A stretch of DNA of 64,000 bases, taken from NCBI RefSeq assembly GCF_028464065.1, contig NZ_CP116808.1, positions 806,001 through 870,000 on the forward strand, written 5' to 3'. This document shows positions 8,186 through 17,605 of the stretch, piece after piece. Within the stretch, counting starts at the first letter, position 1, and each line of letters starts with the position of its first letter. This DNA is from Saprospira sp. CCB-QB6 (GTDB lineage Bacteria > Bacteroidota > Bacteroidia > Chitinophagales > Saprospiraceae). A program made the translations under genes and the position numbers. A model generated the notes under the pieces. The model had not been told where the DNA came from and did no database searches. It was given only the letters and a program-made list of their open reading frames with translations.

Positions 8186-9562
8186 CTATTTTTTATTTCG
8201 ATTGATGGCTAAATTCATTTCCATGCTATGGCCTTTTTCTAGAAGTTGACGTTGCTCTTCCAAAATGGCCTTAAATTGATCGCCACGATCGATATAGTTT
8301 TTAAATAGGTCGAAGCTAGCGCAGGCAGGCGACAATAAAATATTATCTCCAGCATTGGCATATAGGCTAGCTAATTTTATGGCCTCTGCCATAGAGGCCG
8401 CTTCCACAATATATTCAGTTTTGGAGCTAAAGGCTTTTGTTATGGGACTATTATCTATCCCCAAACAAACAATAGCTTTTACGGGCTGCCCAATAAAAGG
8501 AAAAAGGCTACTATAATCATTGCCTTTGTCCACTCCGCCAACAATCCAAACTGTGGGCGCTTGCATGGCTTCCAAGGCGTAGTAAACTGCCTCCACATTG
8601 GTGGCTTTACTATCATTGATATATTGAACGCCGCCCAAAACCATTACTTTTTCCAAACGGTGCGGATGGTTTTCAAAGCTATCGAGGCCTTTTTGGGCCA
8701 TTTCCTGAGACATTCCCAGGCATTTGACGGCTTGCAAAGCCATTTTCATGTTCATCAGGTTATGACGGCCTACCAAAGGAAGTTGATCTTGGGCAAAGGC
8801 CCAATCCTCTACCCATAGCTCTTTGGCGTTTAGCTCAGGCCAATCTTGCGCCAAGCAATTGGCATTTGGTCCCTGATAATAGCGCTTTAAACCAGCGGGA
8901 ATATAAGGATCTTCTTTGGGATAGATAAAAGGCTGCTCAGCCGTTTTATTTTGAATGAGGCGCAACTTTGAAGCGAGATAATTATCCATCTCATAACCAT
9001 AACGATCCAAATGATCGGGACTTACATTGGTCAAAATCATCAGTTCTGGAGCCAACTCATAACAGCGATCAAGCTGAAAACTGCTCAGCTCTAGCACCAT
9101 ATATTCATAGTCTTGGCCTTGAGCCAATTGCATGGCCCAACTTTGACCAATGTTTCCTCCTAAGCCCACAGCATATCCCGCCGTTTTGAGCAAATGATAA
9201 AGAAGGGCGGTGGTGGTTGTTTTTCCATTACTGCCCGTAATGCCAATGACTTTGGCCGAGCTATAACGAGCCGCTAGCTCAATCTCATCCCAAATGGGAA
9301 TGCCTGCAGCACTGGCTTTTTGAATCAAAGCGGCCGTATCGGGAATCCCCGGACTTTTAATAATGAGTTGAGCCGCCAAAATGCGGTCTTCGCTATGTCC
9401 GCCCTGCTCAAAAGGGATACCCGCAGCGCGTAAAATATCTGCTCGATCTGCCCGAATACTTCCCGCATCCGAGACAAAGACATTTCCGCCCTTTTTTTGG
9501 GCCAAAAGGGCAGCGCCTAAACCACTTTCCCCGGCGCCCAAAACAACAACTTGTTCCAACAT
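8186..9562 (-). CDS. murD: UDP-N-acetylmuramoyl-L-alanine--D-glutamate ligase
   Basis: Cytoplasmic ATP-dependent ligase that adds D-Glu to UDP-MurNAc-L-Ala. It has the N-terminal dinucleotide-like fold (VVLGAGESGLGAALLA), the ATP loop GSNGKTTTTALLYHLL near residue 110, 'LELSSFQLD' and 'NVSPDHLDRY' in the central domain, and the C-terminal 'INDSKATNVEAV' and 'LLSPACASFDLF' motifs that mark MurD among the Mur ligases. At 458 aa it is typical. Only one nucleotide separates it from the mraY stop, so the two are one transcription unit. Confidence 0.98.
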   Translation of the reverse strand: MLEQVVVLGAGESGLGAALLAQKKGGNVFVSDAGSIRADRADILRAAGIPFEQGGHSEDRILAAQLIIKSPGIPDTAALIQKASAAGIPIWDEIELAARYSSAKVIGITGSNGKTTTTALLYHLLKTAGYAVGLGGNIGQSWAMQLAQGQDYEYMVLELSSFQLDRCYELAPELMILTNVSPDHLDRYGYEMDNYLASKLRLIQNKTAEQPFIYPKEDPYIPAGLKRYYQGPNANCLAQDWPELNAKELWVEDWAFAQDQLPLVGRHNLMNMKMALQAVKCLGMSQEMAQKGLDSFENHPHRLEKVMVLGGVQYINDSKATNVEAVYYALEAMQAPTVWIVGGVDKGNDYSSLFPFIGQPVKAIVCLGIDNSPITKAFSSKTEYIVEAASMAEAIKLASLYANAGDNILLSPACASFDLFKNYIDRGDQFKAILEEQRQLLEKGHSMEMNLAINRNKK

Positions 9563-9563
9563 C

Positions 9564-10817
9564 TTAGCGTATTTTCAAAGTGATGATGGTCAAAACGGCC
9601 AACAAAATACCCACAATCCAAAAGCGGCTAACAATTTTTGATTCATGCATGCCTTGCTTCTGAAAGTGGTGGTGCAAAGGCGACATCAAGAAGATGCGAC
9701 GCCCTTCTCCATATTTCTTTTTGGTATATTTAAAATAGCTCACTTGAATAATGACCGATAGGTTTTCGGCCAAAAAGATTCCACAAAGCAAGGGAATCAA
9801 GAGCTCTTTGCGCAAAATAATGGCAATAGCAGCAATAATGCCCCCCAAAGCCAAACTGCCCGTATCGCCCATAAAAACTTGGGCAGGATAAGCATTGTAC
9901 CATAAAAAGCCAATGCAAGCCCCCAGAAAACAGGCAATAAAAATGGTCATTTCTCCCACATAGGGCAAATAGAGTACCCCCAGATAATCGGCCAAAATGT
10001 TGTTGCCCGATACATAGGCAAAAATCCCCAAAGTAGCCCCAATAATGGCGGAGGTTCCCGCTGCTAAACCATCTATTCCATCCGTTAAGTTGGCTGCATT
10101 CGATACAGCCGTAACAATCAAAATGACGAAGGGGATAAAGAGCAACCAAACCCACTGAGGCGCATTATCGCCCAAAAACCAAAGGAGATCGGCATAATCT
10201 AACTCATTGCCCTTAAAAAAAGGCACATTGGTCATAGTCGATTTCACATAATAAAGCTCTTCTTTATCGCCCAAACGCTCCAGTTGAACCTGAACCGTAT
10301 CAATCACTTCATAGTTGCCTTGGGCCAGTTGTTCCGCATTTACTCGTACCACAACATCAGAATGGAAAAGCATGGTAGCGCCCACAATGGCCCCCAAAAC
10401 GACCTGTCCCAAAATCTTATATTTTCCACTCAAACCCGCCTTAGATCGAGTCAACTTAAAGTAATCATCAATAAAGCCAATGGTCCCCATCCAAACGGTA
10501 GAGAGCAACATCAACTGAATGTAGACATTGCTCAAATCGGCCAATAATAGACAAGGAAAAATAATGGCCATATGGATTAAAATCCCACCCATAGTCGGCG
10601 TTTTGGCCTTGAGCTCCTCACCAGGCAGGCCCAATGCCCGCTGTTTTTCTAGCATCTGCCGCCGCTTGATCCAGCCAATAATGCGGCCCCCCATCAAAAG
10701 CGAAATAATCAGGGAAATAATAATGGCTAAGGCCGCCCGAAAGCTAATAAACTGAAAAAGGCTGGCGCCAGGAAAATCGTACTGTTGTTCTAGATAGTCA
10801 AATAAATGAAATAACAT
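9564..10817 (-). CDS. mraY: Phospho-MurNAc-pentapeptide transferase
   Basis: Integral membrane enzyme that transfers phospho-MurNAc-pentapeptide to undecaprenyl phosphate to form lipid I. Visible signatures are 'KTPTMGGI', the DDYFK Asp pair near residue 117, '[15 protein letters not shown]' near 242, '[19 protein letters not shown]' and the C-terminal '[12 protein letters not shown]'. At 417 aa it is longer than E. coli MraY (360). The extra residues form a hydrophilic insert near residues 155-210, a known variation in Bacteroidota. Its upstream neighbour is not murE or murF but a repeat and a leucine-rich-repeat gene. Confidence 0.98.
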   Translation of the reverse strand: MLFHLFDYLEQQYDFPGASLFQFISFRAALAIIISLIISLLMGGRIIGWIKRRQMLEKQRALGLPGEELKAKTPTMGGILIHMAIIFPCLLLADLSNVYIQLMLLSTVWMGTIGFIDDYFKLTRSKAGLSGKYKILGQVVLGAIVGATMLFHSDVVVRVNAEQLAQGNYEVIDTVQVQLERLGDKEELYYVKSTMTNVPFFKGNELDYADLLWFLGDNAPQWVWLLFIPFVILIVTAVSNAANLTDGIDGLAAGTSAIIGATLGIFAYVSGNNILADYLGVLYLPYVGEMTIFIACFLGACIGFLWYNAYPAQVFMGDTGSLALGGIIAAIAIILRKELLIPLLCGIFLAENLSVIIQVSYFKYTKKKYGEGRRIFLMSPLHHHFQKQGMHESKIVSRFWIVGILLAVLTIITLKIR

Positions 10818-10863
10818 AAGCTCTTTTCTGCCTCAAGGACTATGAATAATTTTTCTGTTTTTT

Positions 10864-11008
10864 GGGGCTGCCCCTCGCTTCGCTCGGGTCGGGCTGTTTC
10901 GCAGCTCGCTGATCGCTCGGCCCTTCGCTTTTTTTCGCTTTGCTCAAAAAAGCTCGGTCTGGCCTGCGGCCACTGCTGTCCATCCCTCAGCCAAGGCGCT
11001 GCGCGCCT
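10864..11008 (+). repeat. Family A element, copy A3 (between the LRR gene and mraY)
   Basis: Forward copy of the GGGGCTGCCCC subtype with GGGTCGGGCTG, a core variant reading GCTGATCGCTCGG, and a variable hairpin slot here made of a T run and an A run around TTCGCTTTGCTC. GGTCTGGCCtgcGGCC and CATCCCTCAGCC follow. It is antisense to the surrounding minus-strand genes. Confidence 0.85.
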
Positions 11009-11032
11009 TTTTGGGCCCGTAAATTACAGCAG

Positions 11033-12082
11033 TTAAAAGAGTATTTCACAATCTGGCAGATATTTTCGGCAGTTTTCTTTCTCCTTTTCTAGAAAAGGGT
11101 TGCCTCTGAGGTCCAATTTCTTGAGCTTTTTTAAGCGCTTAAAGGATTTGGGCAGGGATTGCAGCTCATTATGGCTAAGGTCAAGATATTCTAGGTTTTC
11201 CATATATCCCATAGCTTTTGGGACCGACTTTAAGTGAGAATGGGTCAATAAAAGCGTTTTTACAGGACTGTTTTTATAGAATTTTTTAGACGAAACTAAG
11301 CCAAAGCGCATATTGTAGTGACTGCCATCCCCCAAATAACTTGCATTGATATGCTTTAAGTTGGGGAACTGATTGAATAGTTGGTCAATATCTACTAACC
11401 TTGGGTTATGACTAACATCTATATAGCTTAGCTTATAGGCCCTTATGCTGTCTCGACTAGGCAAGAAAATAAAGTCATTATGAGAAAGAATTAAGCTGTC
11501 TAGTTCCTTTAAGTTAAAAAGCGCATCACCTGCAGCAACAATCTTGTTATGACTGAGGTCGAGATATTTTAGATTTGGGAAAACAGCAAATTCTTCATAG
11601 AGCATGCTTAGCTCTGTATGCTTAATGATGAGCTTTTCTAGACTAGGGCTGGCTAATATTTTGGGTGTTAGAGTTGCTGTTTGTTTTTCGAGAGGAATCC
11701 GTTCTGTTAGATAAAATCTTTTTAAGTTTTTTATGGGGTTGTAGCTTAGATCCAAATAGCGAATCTTAGGAGAATAAAGGAATCGCGTAACATCAGCTAT
11801 TTCAAATTGATTATGAGAAGCATCAACCCATTCTAGCTGTTTTGTCTCTAGAAAAGAGCCGAAGGGAAAGTCCCGTAAGTTGTTTTCGCTTAAATTTAGA
11901 TGGGTTAATTGATGGAGCTCTGAAAAACTGGGATCTAACTTATCTAAGTTTTGCTTAGATAAATCTAGACTTTTGGCCTCTTCTTTATGTGCAAAGGCCT
12001 CGGATAGACTGTTGTAACTTTGTGCTTTTAGTTGGGCAAATAGCAGTAGGTAAAGGGCTAAAAAGAGGGTAGTTTTGGGCAT
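11033..12082 (-). CDS. Secreted leucine-rich-repeat protein inserted in the dcw cluster
   Basis: The N terminus is a signal peptide (TTLFLALYLLLFAQLKAQ). The rest is a run of leucine-rich repeats of about 23 residues with the consensus L.YLDLSHN.L..LP, clearest at 'LTHLNLSENNLRDFP', 'LKYLDLSHNKIVA', 'LEYLDLSHNELQSLP' and 'LKKLDLRGNPF'. The protein ends with a Cys-containing cap (CRKYLPDCEILF). LRR solenoids bind other proteins; no enzymatic domain is visible. I see no sorting domain, so a periplasmic or surface location is inferred from the signal peptide only. It stands between murE and mraY, where the standard cluster has nothing or murF, with repeats on both sides. This suggests a later insertion rather than a division role. 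Confidence 0.85.
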   Translation of the reverse strand: MPKTTLFLALYLLLFAQLKAQSYNSLSEAFAHKEEAKSLDLSKQNLDKLDPSFSELHQLTHLNLSENNLRDFPFGSFLETKQLEWVDASHNQFEIADVTRFLYSPKIRYLDLSYNPIKNLKRFYLTERIPLEKQTATLTPKILASPSLEKLIIKHTELSMLYEEFAVFPNLKYLDLSHNKIVAAGDALFNLKELDSLILSHNDFIFLPSRDSIRAYKLSYIDVSHNPRLVDIDQLFNQFPNLKHINASYLGDGSHYNMRFGLVSSKKFYKNSPVKTLLLTHSHLKSVPKAMGYMENLEYLDLSHNELQSLPKSFKRLKKLKKLDLRGNPFLEKEKENCRKYLPDCEILF

Positions 12083-12118
12083 CTTGGTTAATTTTGGAGT
12101 TAAGGACAGGCGGTTAAT

Positions 12119-12391
12119 TTTATGAGGGTTTCAACCCTCATTCATAGATCATTGCGAAGCAATACTAACTGTTGTATGGCTGCTGGTTTTAACCTGCAGC
12201 CACAGCTAGCAGGCGGCGAAGCCGCCGCAGGCAAAGGCCAAATAAAAGCCCTGCCACTTCTATCCTTTGCTTTAATTTCCTGCTATTCTGCGTTATTTTT
12301 CTCCCCCATAGCTACGGCTATGCCTTTAAAAAATGCCTTGACTAGCCTGAAATTTTTATCAAAGGATGGCCGAAGCGCAGAACTTCCATTC
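12119..12391. repeat. Composite of family B hairpins and a family D module
   Basis: Non-coding. It holds the B hairpin GAGGGTTTCAACCCTC (12123 on), a TTGCGAAGCAATAC hairpin, CTGCtggttttaacctGCAG, a GGCGGCgaaGCCGCC hairpin, and from 12230 to about 12303 a roughly 74-nt D module (GGCAAAGGCC...TATCCTTT...TTAATTT...GCTATTCTG). A second copy of the D module lies at 24149-24220. This fills the 617-bp LRR-murE gap together with A4. Confidence 0.7.
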
Positions 12392-12512
12392 GGCCTAGGG
12401 GCCTGCAAGGGTGCCGCGCAGCGGCAGACCTAGGGCGAAATGAAATGAGCCCGCAGGGCCGAGCAGACCTGCGAGCCCTGAAAGGGCCCGGCCGCCGCAG
12501 GCGGCAGGCCCC
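12392..12512 (-). repeat. Family A element, copy A4 (downstream of murE)
   Basis: Reverse copy of the GGGGCCTGCCGCC subtype with core variant GCTCGCAGGTCTGCTCGGCCC and a GGGC...GCCC variable hairpin. It is nearly identical over its length to copy A15 at 48302-48422, apart from changes in the hairpin slots. Confidence 0.8.
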
Positions 12513-12631
12513 AAAATATCAGTAAATGCTAAAGACGAGTTGAAATGAGGACTGCTTCAAATGTTGTCTTTTCCCTTTCCTATTTTTTTGGGTTGACTTA
12601 AGCTAAACGCCCAATTTTTAATTAGATACAG

Positions 12632-12650
12632 AAAAAACAGAACAGTTCTG
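12632..12650 (-). terminator. Possible weak terminator after murE
   Basis: The 13-bp palindrome CAGAACAGTTCTG is followed on the minus strand by TTTTTTC, about 50 nt after the murE stop. The stem is short, so termination would be partial. If it acts, the mraZ-murE and mraY-ftsZ halves would be partly separate transcripts. Confidence 0.4.
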
Positions 12651-12699
12651 ATAGATTCCCTGCAGCCAGTGATTAGGACCAAAGGGAGGCCAAGCAGCG

Positions 12700-14175
12700 C
12701 TAAACAAACTTTGTCAACTGCTCTTCCAAGGCTTGGCGCAACTCTTCTCGATCATCAAAGGGAAGGCGTTCCCCCTTAATTTCTTGGTAGGTTTCATGTC
12801 CCTTGCCCGCCACCAAAATTACGTCCTCGGCTTGGGCCAGTTGGCAGGCCCAGCGGATGGCTTCTCGGCGGTTGACTTGGCGGTAGCTTTGGGCTTGTTG
12901 GGCCTTACTTAGACCCGCCCACATTTCGTCTAGAATGGCTTCGGGCTCTTCAAAGCGGGGATTATCAGAACTCAAGATGAGTAGATCGGAATAAGCTGCC
13001 GCTTTTTGGGCCATGACAGGCCTTTTGCTATGGTCGCGATTGCCCCCACAGCCCACCACCGTAATAATTCGGCCTGTAGATGTGGTCGCTTTTAGGGTTT
13101 GTAAAACCTTTTCTAAGGCATCGGGGGTATGGGCATAATCCACAATGGCTTGCACGGGATTGTTGGGAATGCGAACATATTCAAAGCGGCCTGCTGGTGG
13201 TTTCAGGCCAGAGAGAATGCGTAGCACCTCCGTTTTGGGTTCTTCGAGCAAAATAGCGGTAGCATAGACCGCCAGTAGGTTGTAGGCATTAAAGTCGCCC
13301 ACCAAACTGCAGTGAAATTCTTGGCCATCTAGTTCCAGTTGCAAGCCTGAAAGGCTATTTTCTAGCAAGCGAAAGCGAAAATCGGCCAATTGCTTTTGCG
13401 CATAACGGTAGGCTTTAGCCGAGCAATTTTGGAGCATGACCTCCGCCCGTTTATCGTCGGCATTGACTAGGGCAAAAGCCGAGCTCGGTAGCTGGTCAAA
13501 AAAGCGCTTTTTGGCAAAAATATAATTCTTAAAGGTCTTGTGATAATCGAGATGATCGTGAGAGATATTGCTAAAAACGCCGCCTGTAAAATGAGCGCCA
13601 GCAATGCGGCCTTGCTCGGCAGCATGCGAGCTCACTTCCATGAACACATAATCGCAGGCCGCATCTCGCATTTGGGCCAAAAGGGCTTGCAGCTCAATGG
13701 CATTGGGCGTAGTATGCGTAGATTTTAGTATCTCATCATCAATGCGATTCTCAATAGTGGAAATCAGGCCCACCTTATGGCCTAATTCTTTGAACAGGCG
13801 ATAAAGCAAACTCACCGTGCTTGTCTTTCCATTGGTGCCCGTTACGCCTACCAAAGCCAGTTGTTGGCTGGGCTGCTCATAAAAGTTGGCGGCTAAGGGA
13901 CCTAGAGCATCGGCTACTTTTTCTACCTTAATATAACAGACCTCAGGAGCAATTTCTTTGGGCCATCTTTCGCAAAGTATAGCCGAGCAACCATTAGCCA
14001 AGGCTTGCTCAATATAATCGTGACCATCGACTTGGCTGCCAGGCAGGGCCGCAAAGAGCCAACCCTTTTTGGCTTGCCGAGAATCAAGGCAAAGGCCTGC
14101 TAAAGAAAGCTGGGCGGGGGATTGCCCTTTGTAGTTATAGTTAATGTGGACCAAAAGGTCCTTGAGGGTAGACAT
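12700..14175 (-). CDS. murE: UDP-MurNAc-tripeptide synthetase (meso-DAP adding)
   Basis: Cytoplasmic ATP-dependent ligase that adds the third stem-peptide residue. Visible are the ATP loop GTNGKTSTVSLL near residue 115, 'STHTTPNAIELQ' for UDP-MurNAc-dipeptide binding, 'EVSSHAAEQGR', and the C-terminal 'SSDNPRFEEPE'. The DNPR motif is the one associated with meso-diaminopimelate rather than lysine. At 491 aa it is standard. It lies 9 nt after ftsI in the same direction and ends before a long repeat-filled gap. Confidence 0.97.
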   Translation of the reverse strand: MSTLKDLLVHINYNYKGQSPAQLSLAGLCLDSRQAKKGWLFAALPGSQVDGHDYIEQALANGCSAILCERWPKEIAPEVCYIKVEKVADALGPLAANFYEQPSQQLALVGVTGTNGKTSTVSLLYRLFKELGHKVGLISTIENRIDDEILKSTHTTPNAIELQALLAQMRDAACDYVFMEVSSHAAEQGRIAGAHFTGGVFSNISHDHLDYHKTFKNYIFAKKRFFDQLPSSAFALVNADDKRAEVMLQNCSAKAYRYAQKQLADFRFRLLENSLSGLQLELDGQEFHCSLVGDFNAYNLLAVYATAILLEEPKTEVLRILSGLKPPAGRFEYVRIPNNPVQAIVDYAHTPDALEKVLQTLKATTSTGRIITVVGCGGNRDHSKRPVMAQKAAAYSDLLILSSDNPRFEEPEAILDEMWAGLSKAQQAQSYRQVNRREAIRWACQLAQAEDVILVAGKGHETYQEIKGERLPFDDREELRQALEEQLTKFV

Positions 14176-14184
14176 ATAAAAAAC

Positions 14185-16344
14185 TTATCCGAGAACGAGA
14201 GTAATAGTTTGAACAGATTGAATGCTGCGACCAGCAGGCACCGATTGCGATTTGACTTTTCCTACCCCCAACACCCTAACACGCAGTCGGTTGTTTTCTA
14301 GTAAGAAAAGGGCATCTTTGAGGCCCATGCCCACTACATTGGGCACCACATCCTTTTGCACATTTCTGCTGCGAAGGAGAATAGAATCATTGCGAATCAT
14401 TCCGACCGACCAAGGAGTAGCAGAACTATCTGCAAAAGGAAGATTTAGCTCTTTCATGATATAGTCGAGATCTTCTTTTTGGCCAATGGGCAAGCGAGGC
14501 AAGGTAGCGTCGGTATAAACTGCCTCATCGGCATTTATGGCCTTATGAGAACCCAACGAAAGCGAATAACAATAGTCTGCAATCTTTCTGAAAACAGGGG
14601 CAGCCACACGGCCCCCATAAAAACCAGAACGAGGATTGGTAATCACTACCACGCAAGCATAGGCAGGATTATCGGCAGGGAAAAAGCCTGCAAAAGAAGC
14701 CCTATAGCGTTTGGCTTCGCCCTTTTGCTTATGGGCCTTATAGTTCATGATGGCCGTACCCGTTTTGCCCGCAATATCATAGCGAGGGGTATAAATGCTG
14801 TGTGCAGTACCCTTAGGCGAAGCAACCACTCGTTTAAGCATATCGGTAGCAGCTTGGATTGTCGCTTCGGAAGCTATCCGGCGCTTAACCACCTTAGGGG
14901 GTATCGTTTTGACCACAGAGCCATAAGAGCGAATCTCGGTTACAATTTGTGGCTTCATCATCTGGCCCCCATTGGCCACAGCCGAGTAAAAAGTCAACAT
15001 TTGTAGGGGCGTGAGTTCTGACTCATAGCCGATAGACATCCAAGGAATAGTAATTCCACTCCAGTCGCTATTATTCGGATCTTTAATATAAGGCTCGCGC
15101 TCCCCATCAATATCTACATTAGTAGATTGGGTCAAGACCATATCTGATAGCTTTTGGATAAACTGGCTTTGGGCCTCCTTACTTTTATTGTAGTACTTAT
15201 GCGTTAATTTGGCAATCCCCACATTAGAAGAAATCTCAAAGGCTTTGCCTACAGTGGTTAGTCGCAAGCCATGATAAGAGGCATCTTCCATGGTTTCATC
15301 ATAGAATTGCCAGCGTCCTTCATTGAGGTTGACGGTATCGCTGGGCTTAACATAACCATCTTCCATTAGGGCCATAATGGAAGCCAACTTGAAGGTAGAA
15401 CCAGGCTCGGTCCGTTCTCCAACTGCATAGTTATAGTTTTCCCAAAACTCTGTTCGTTCCTTATTAAAACCAATATTGGCAATGGCCTTAATTGCTCCAG
15501 TTTTTACATCCATCACAATGGCGCAACCATGCTCTCCCTCATATTGCTGAAGGCTTTCGAGTAAGGCGCGTTCCGTAACATCTTGAATATTGACATCAAT
15601 TGTAGTGACAATATCCTGTCCTGCACGGGGCTCAATTTTAGAAATATCATCTACGGGCACCCAAAGGTCTTTGCTTAGGCGCTGCATATATTGTTTGCCT
15701 TGTTCTCCAGCCAATACATCATCAAAAGAGCGCTCTAACCCCACGGATAGCGTATCTGTACCCGTTGCCGTTTCCACAGTTCGGCTATAGCCAATCGTAC
15801 GATGGGCCAACATCTTAAAGGGATATTGGCGCTTGGCCATTTGCTCGACAATCAGGCCACTCTTCAGGCGGTCTCCCATAGAAAAAATGGGAAATTCCTT
15901 AATTTTTTGGAGTAGAATATAGCTTACATTAGGCAAAATAGGATGATAACGACGGCTGCTATCTCTGGCATTGATAAGCTCTTGGCGACAAAGCCCCGGC
16001 GTTTTATCCGTATAAACATAGGTGGCTAAACAAGTGGCTAGGGTATCCACATATTTATCAAAGGTATCTCTAGGCACTACTTTGGTATCCCAATGCACCT
16101 TAAAATAGGGGAGGGAGGTGGCCAAAAGGCTGCCGTCATCGGCTAAGATATTTCCTCTGGGGGCCTTAACATCCTTCAAGGCAATATGCTCTTGCTCGGC
16201 CTTCTCTCGGAGTTGGCTGCCCTCAAAGTACTGAATGCTCGCAATACGGCCCATAATGAGGATGCCGATAAAGCCCATAATGGCGAAGGTGATATAAATT
16301 CGCCATAGCACATCCTGTTTGGGCGTCAGTTTAGTGATTTTCAT
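14185..16344 (-). CDS. ftsI: Septal transpeptidase FtsI (PBP with PASTA domain)
   Basis: Class B penicillin-binding protein that cross-links septal peptidoglycan. One transmembrane helix (residues 12-31) precedes a dimerisation/pedestal region. The transpeptidase domain has the active Ser in 'EPGSTFKLAS' (near residue 318), 'SSNVGIAK' as the SxN motif and 'AGKTGTA' as the KTG motif. The C-terminal 60 residues form a PASTA domain (VVPNVVGMGLKDALFLLENN...), usual in Bacteroidota FtsI and absent from E. coli FtsI. At 719 aa it fits the PASTA-bearing version. It is flanked by ftsL and murE. Confidence 0.96.
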   Translation of the reverse strand: MKITKLTPKQDVLWRIYITFAIMGFIGILIMGRIASIQYFEGSQLREKAEQEHIALKDVKAPRGNILADDGSLLATSLPYFKVHWDTKVVPRDTFDKYVDTLATCLATYVYTDKTPGLCRQELINARDSSRRYHPILPNVSYILLQKIKEFPIFSMGDRLKSGLIVEQMAKRQYPFKMLAHRTIGYSRTVETATGTDTLSVGLERSFDDVLAGEQGKQYMQRLSKDLWVPVDDISKIEPRAGQDIVTTIDVNIQDVTERALLESLQQYEGEHGCAIVMDVKTGAIKAIANIGFNKERTEFWENYNYAVGERTEPGSTFKLASIMALMEDGYVKPSDTVNLNEGRWQFYDETMEDASYHGLRLTTVGKAFEISSNVGIAKLTHKYYNKSKEAQSQFIQKLSDMVLTQSTNVDIDGEREPYIKDPNNSDWSGITIPWMSIGYESELTPLQMLTFYSAVANGGQMMKPQIVTEIRSYGSVVKTIPPKVVKRRIASEATIQAATDMLKRVVASPKGTAHSIYTPRYDIAGKTGTAIMNYKAHKQKGEAKRYRASFAGFFPADNPAYACVVVITNPRSGFYGGRVAAPVFRKIADYCYSLSLGSHKAINADEAVYTDATLPRLPIGQKEDLDYIMKELNLPFADSSATPWSVGMIRNDSILLRSRNVQKDVVPNVVGMGLKDALFLLENNRLRVRVLGVGKVKSQSVPAGRSIQSVQTITLVLG

Positions 16345-16353
16345 GGCGTAACA

Positions 16354-16695
16354 TTATTCTTTTTTAACTTCAATTTTCTTTGGCTTGCCTTTAAGCGGCT
16401 TGAGCCCCAAATGCTCAGAGCGCTGAGAGACTCTAGAAAGCATACTCTCGTACATCAGATCTGATTTACGGGCATTACTTTCCCAACTTACCTTTTTGAG
16501 TTCTCCTTGCAGCTCTCGAATCTCTTTAACGGTCTCTACCGCATAATGCGAGTTCGCAATATAGATGATCCCTAAAAGGGCCAAAAAAAAGATAAAGTTG
16601 ATATTTTGGAAGAGCATAAAAGCCAGCGCCTGCAACTGCGTCATCAAAGGGGGAAGCTTAAACTCTCTTCTTTGTTTCTTTTTAGCATGAGCCAT
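16354..16695 (-). CDS. ftsL: FtsL-like divisome protein
   Basis: Small bitopic protein of 113 aa from the ATG at 16695, which directly follows the rsmH stop (16697). A longer frame runs upstream into rsmH and is not needed. It has a basic N terminus (AHAKKKQRREFKLPP), one transmembrane helix (residues 35-52, FQNINFIFFLALLGIIYIAN), a short coiled-coil-like stretch (ETVKEIRELQGELKKVSWE) and a basic tail. FtsL proteins have almost no sequence conservation. The call rests on topology and on the fixed place between rsmH and ftsI, where Bacteroidota carry a 'FtsL-like' gene. Confidence 0.8.
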   Translation of the reverse strand: MAHAKKKQRREFKLPPLMTQLQALAFMLFQNINFIFFLALLGIIYIANSHYAVETVKEIRELQGELKKVSWESNARKSDLMYESMLSRVSQRSEHLGLKPLKGKPKKIEVKKE

Positions 16696-16696
16696 A

Positions 16697-17605
16697 TTAG
16701 TCGGCAATTTTTTCTGCAATTCTAAGTTTGGCCGAGCGCGCTCTGGGGTTCTGAGCAATCTCCTCGGCAGAGGGTAAAATGGGCTTTCGATTAACGGCCT
16801 TTAAGGGTTTGTAAAAGCGACCGTAAACATCTTTTTCGGGCTCTTTGTCAAAGCAACCGTTTTTCACCCACTGCTTGACCAAACGGTCCTCTAAAGAATG
16901 ATAAGTTAAGACCACCAAACGCCCCCCCGGCTTGAGCATTTCTGTTGCTTCTTGCAACATTTCTTTTAGGGCCTCTACTTCTTCATTGACCTCCATCCGA
17001 AGGGCCTGAAAAAGCTGAGATAAATAACGGTTTTGCTTGCCCCGAATAATCGGCTGAATGATCTGAAGCAACTGCTCCACCCGCTCAATTTTTTGCCGCT
17101 GCCTAGCCTTTACAATCGTTTGCGCCAAGGTTTTAGCATTGCGCAATTCCCCATAAAGCGAAAAAATATGTTGTAATTCCTCTTCTCTATAGGTATTCAA
17201 GATGTATCGGGCATCTTTCTCGCCATCCTGACTCATCCGCATATCCAACTCCGCCTCAAAACGAAAAGAAAATCCACGATCCGCCGTGTCAATCTGATGA
17301 GAAGAAATTCCCAAATCAGCCAAAACAGCATCTACCTCCCGAACCGCCTCCAAACGCAAAGAGCGCTTAAAGTAACGAAAGTTGAAGGGCAGCAATTCAA
17401 AACGAGAGTCCTCTGGTACATTGGCCTGAGCATCAGGGTCTTGATCAAAACCAAAAAGGCGACCGCCCTCTAGCTGTCGCAAAATCTCCCGGCTGTGTCC
17501 ACCACCACCAAAAGTTACATCTACATAAGTTCCACCAGGTACCAAATTCATGGCTTCTACACAAGGCAGGCGCAAAACCGCCTCATGATAATCATAATCA
17601 GACAT
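16697..17605 (-). CDS. rsmH: 16S rRNA (cytosine(1402)-N(4))-methyltransferase
   Basis: SAM-dependent methyltransferase that methylates C1402 of 16S rRNA in the ribosomal P site. It shows the SAM loop 'VDVTFGGGGHSREIL' near residue 30, 'GFDQDPDA', 'ADLGISSHQIDTADRGFSFR' and the C-terminal 'VVLTYHSLEDRLVKQW' and 'NPRARSAKLRIAEK' motifs of the MraW family. At 302 aa the length is standard. Its start overlaps the mraZ 3' end by 8 nt and its stop is one base before ftsL, so these genes are tightly coupled. Confidence 0.98.
   Translation of the reverse strand: MSDYDYHEAVLRLPCVEAMNLVPGGTYVDVTFGGGGHSREILRQLEGGRLFGFDQDPDAQANVPEDSRFELLPFNFRYFKRSLRLEAVREVDAVLADLGISSHQIDTADRGFSFRFEAELDMRMSQDGEKDARYILNTYREEELQHIFSLYGELRNAKTLAQTIVKARQRQKIERVEQLLQIIQPIIRGKQNRYLSQLFQALRMEVNEEVEALKEMLQEATEMLKPGGRLVVLTYHSLEDRLVKQWVKNGCFDKEPEKDVYGRFYKPLKAVNRKPILPSAEEIAQNPRARSAKLRIAEKIAD

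Noticed and set aside
12122-12433. 103-codon open frame after the LRR gene
   Set aside because: It spans B, D and A repeat modules and has no protein-like composition; its stretches match repeat copies elsewhere in other frames.
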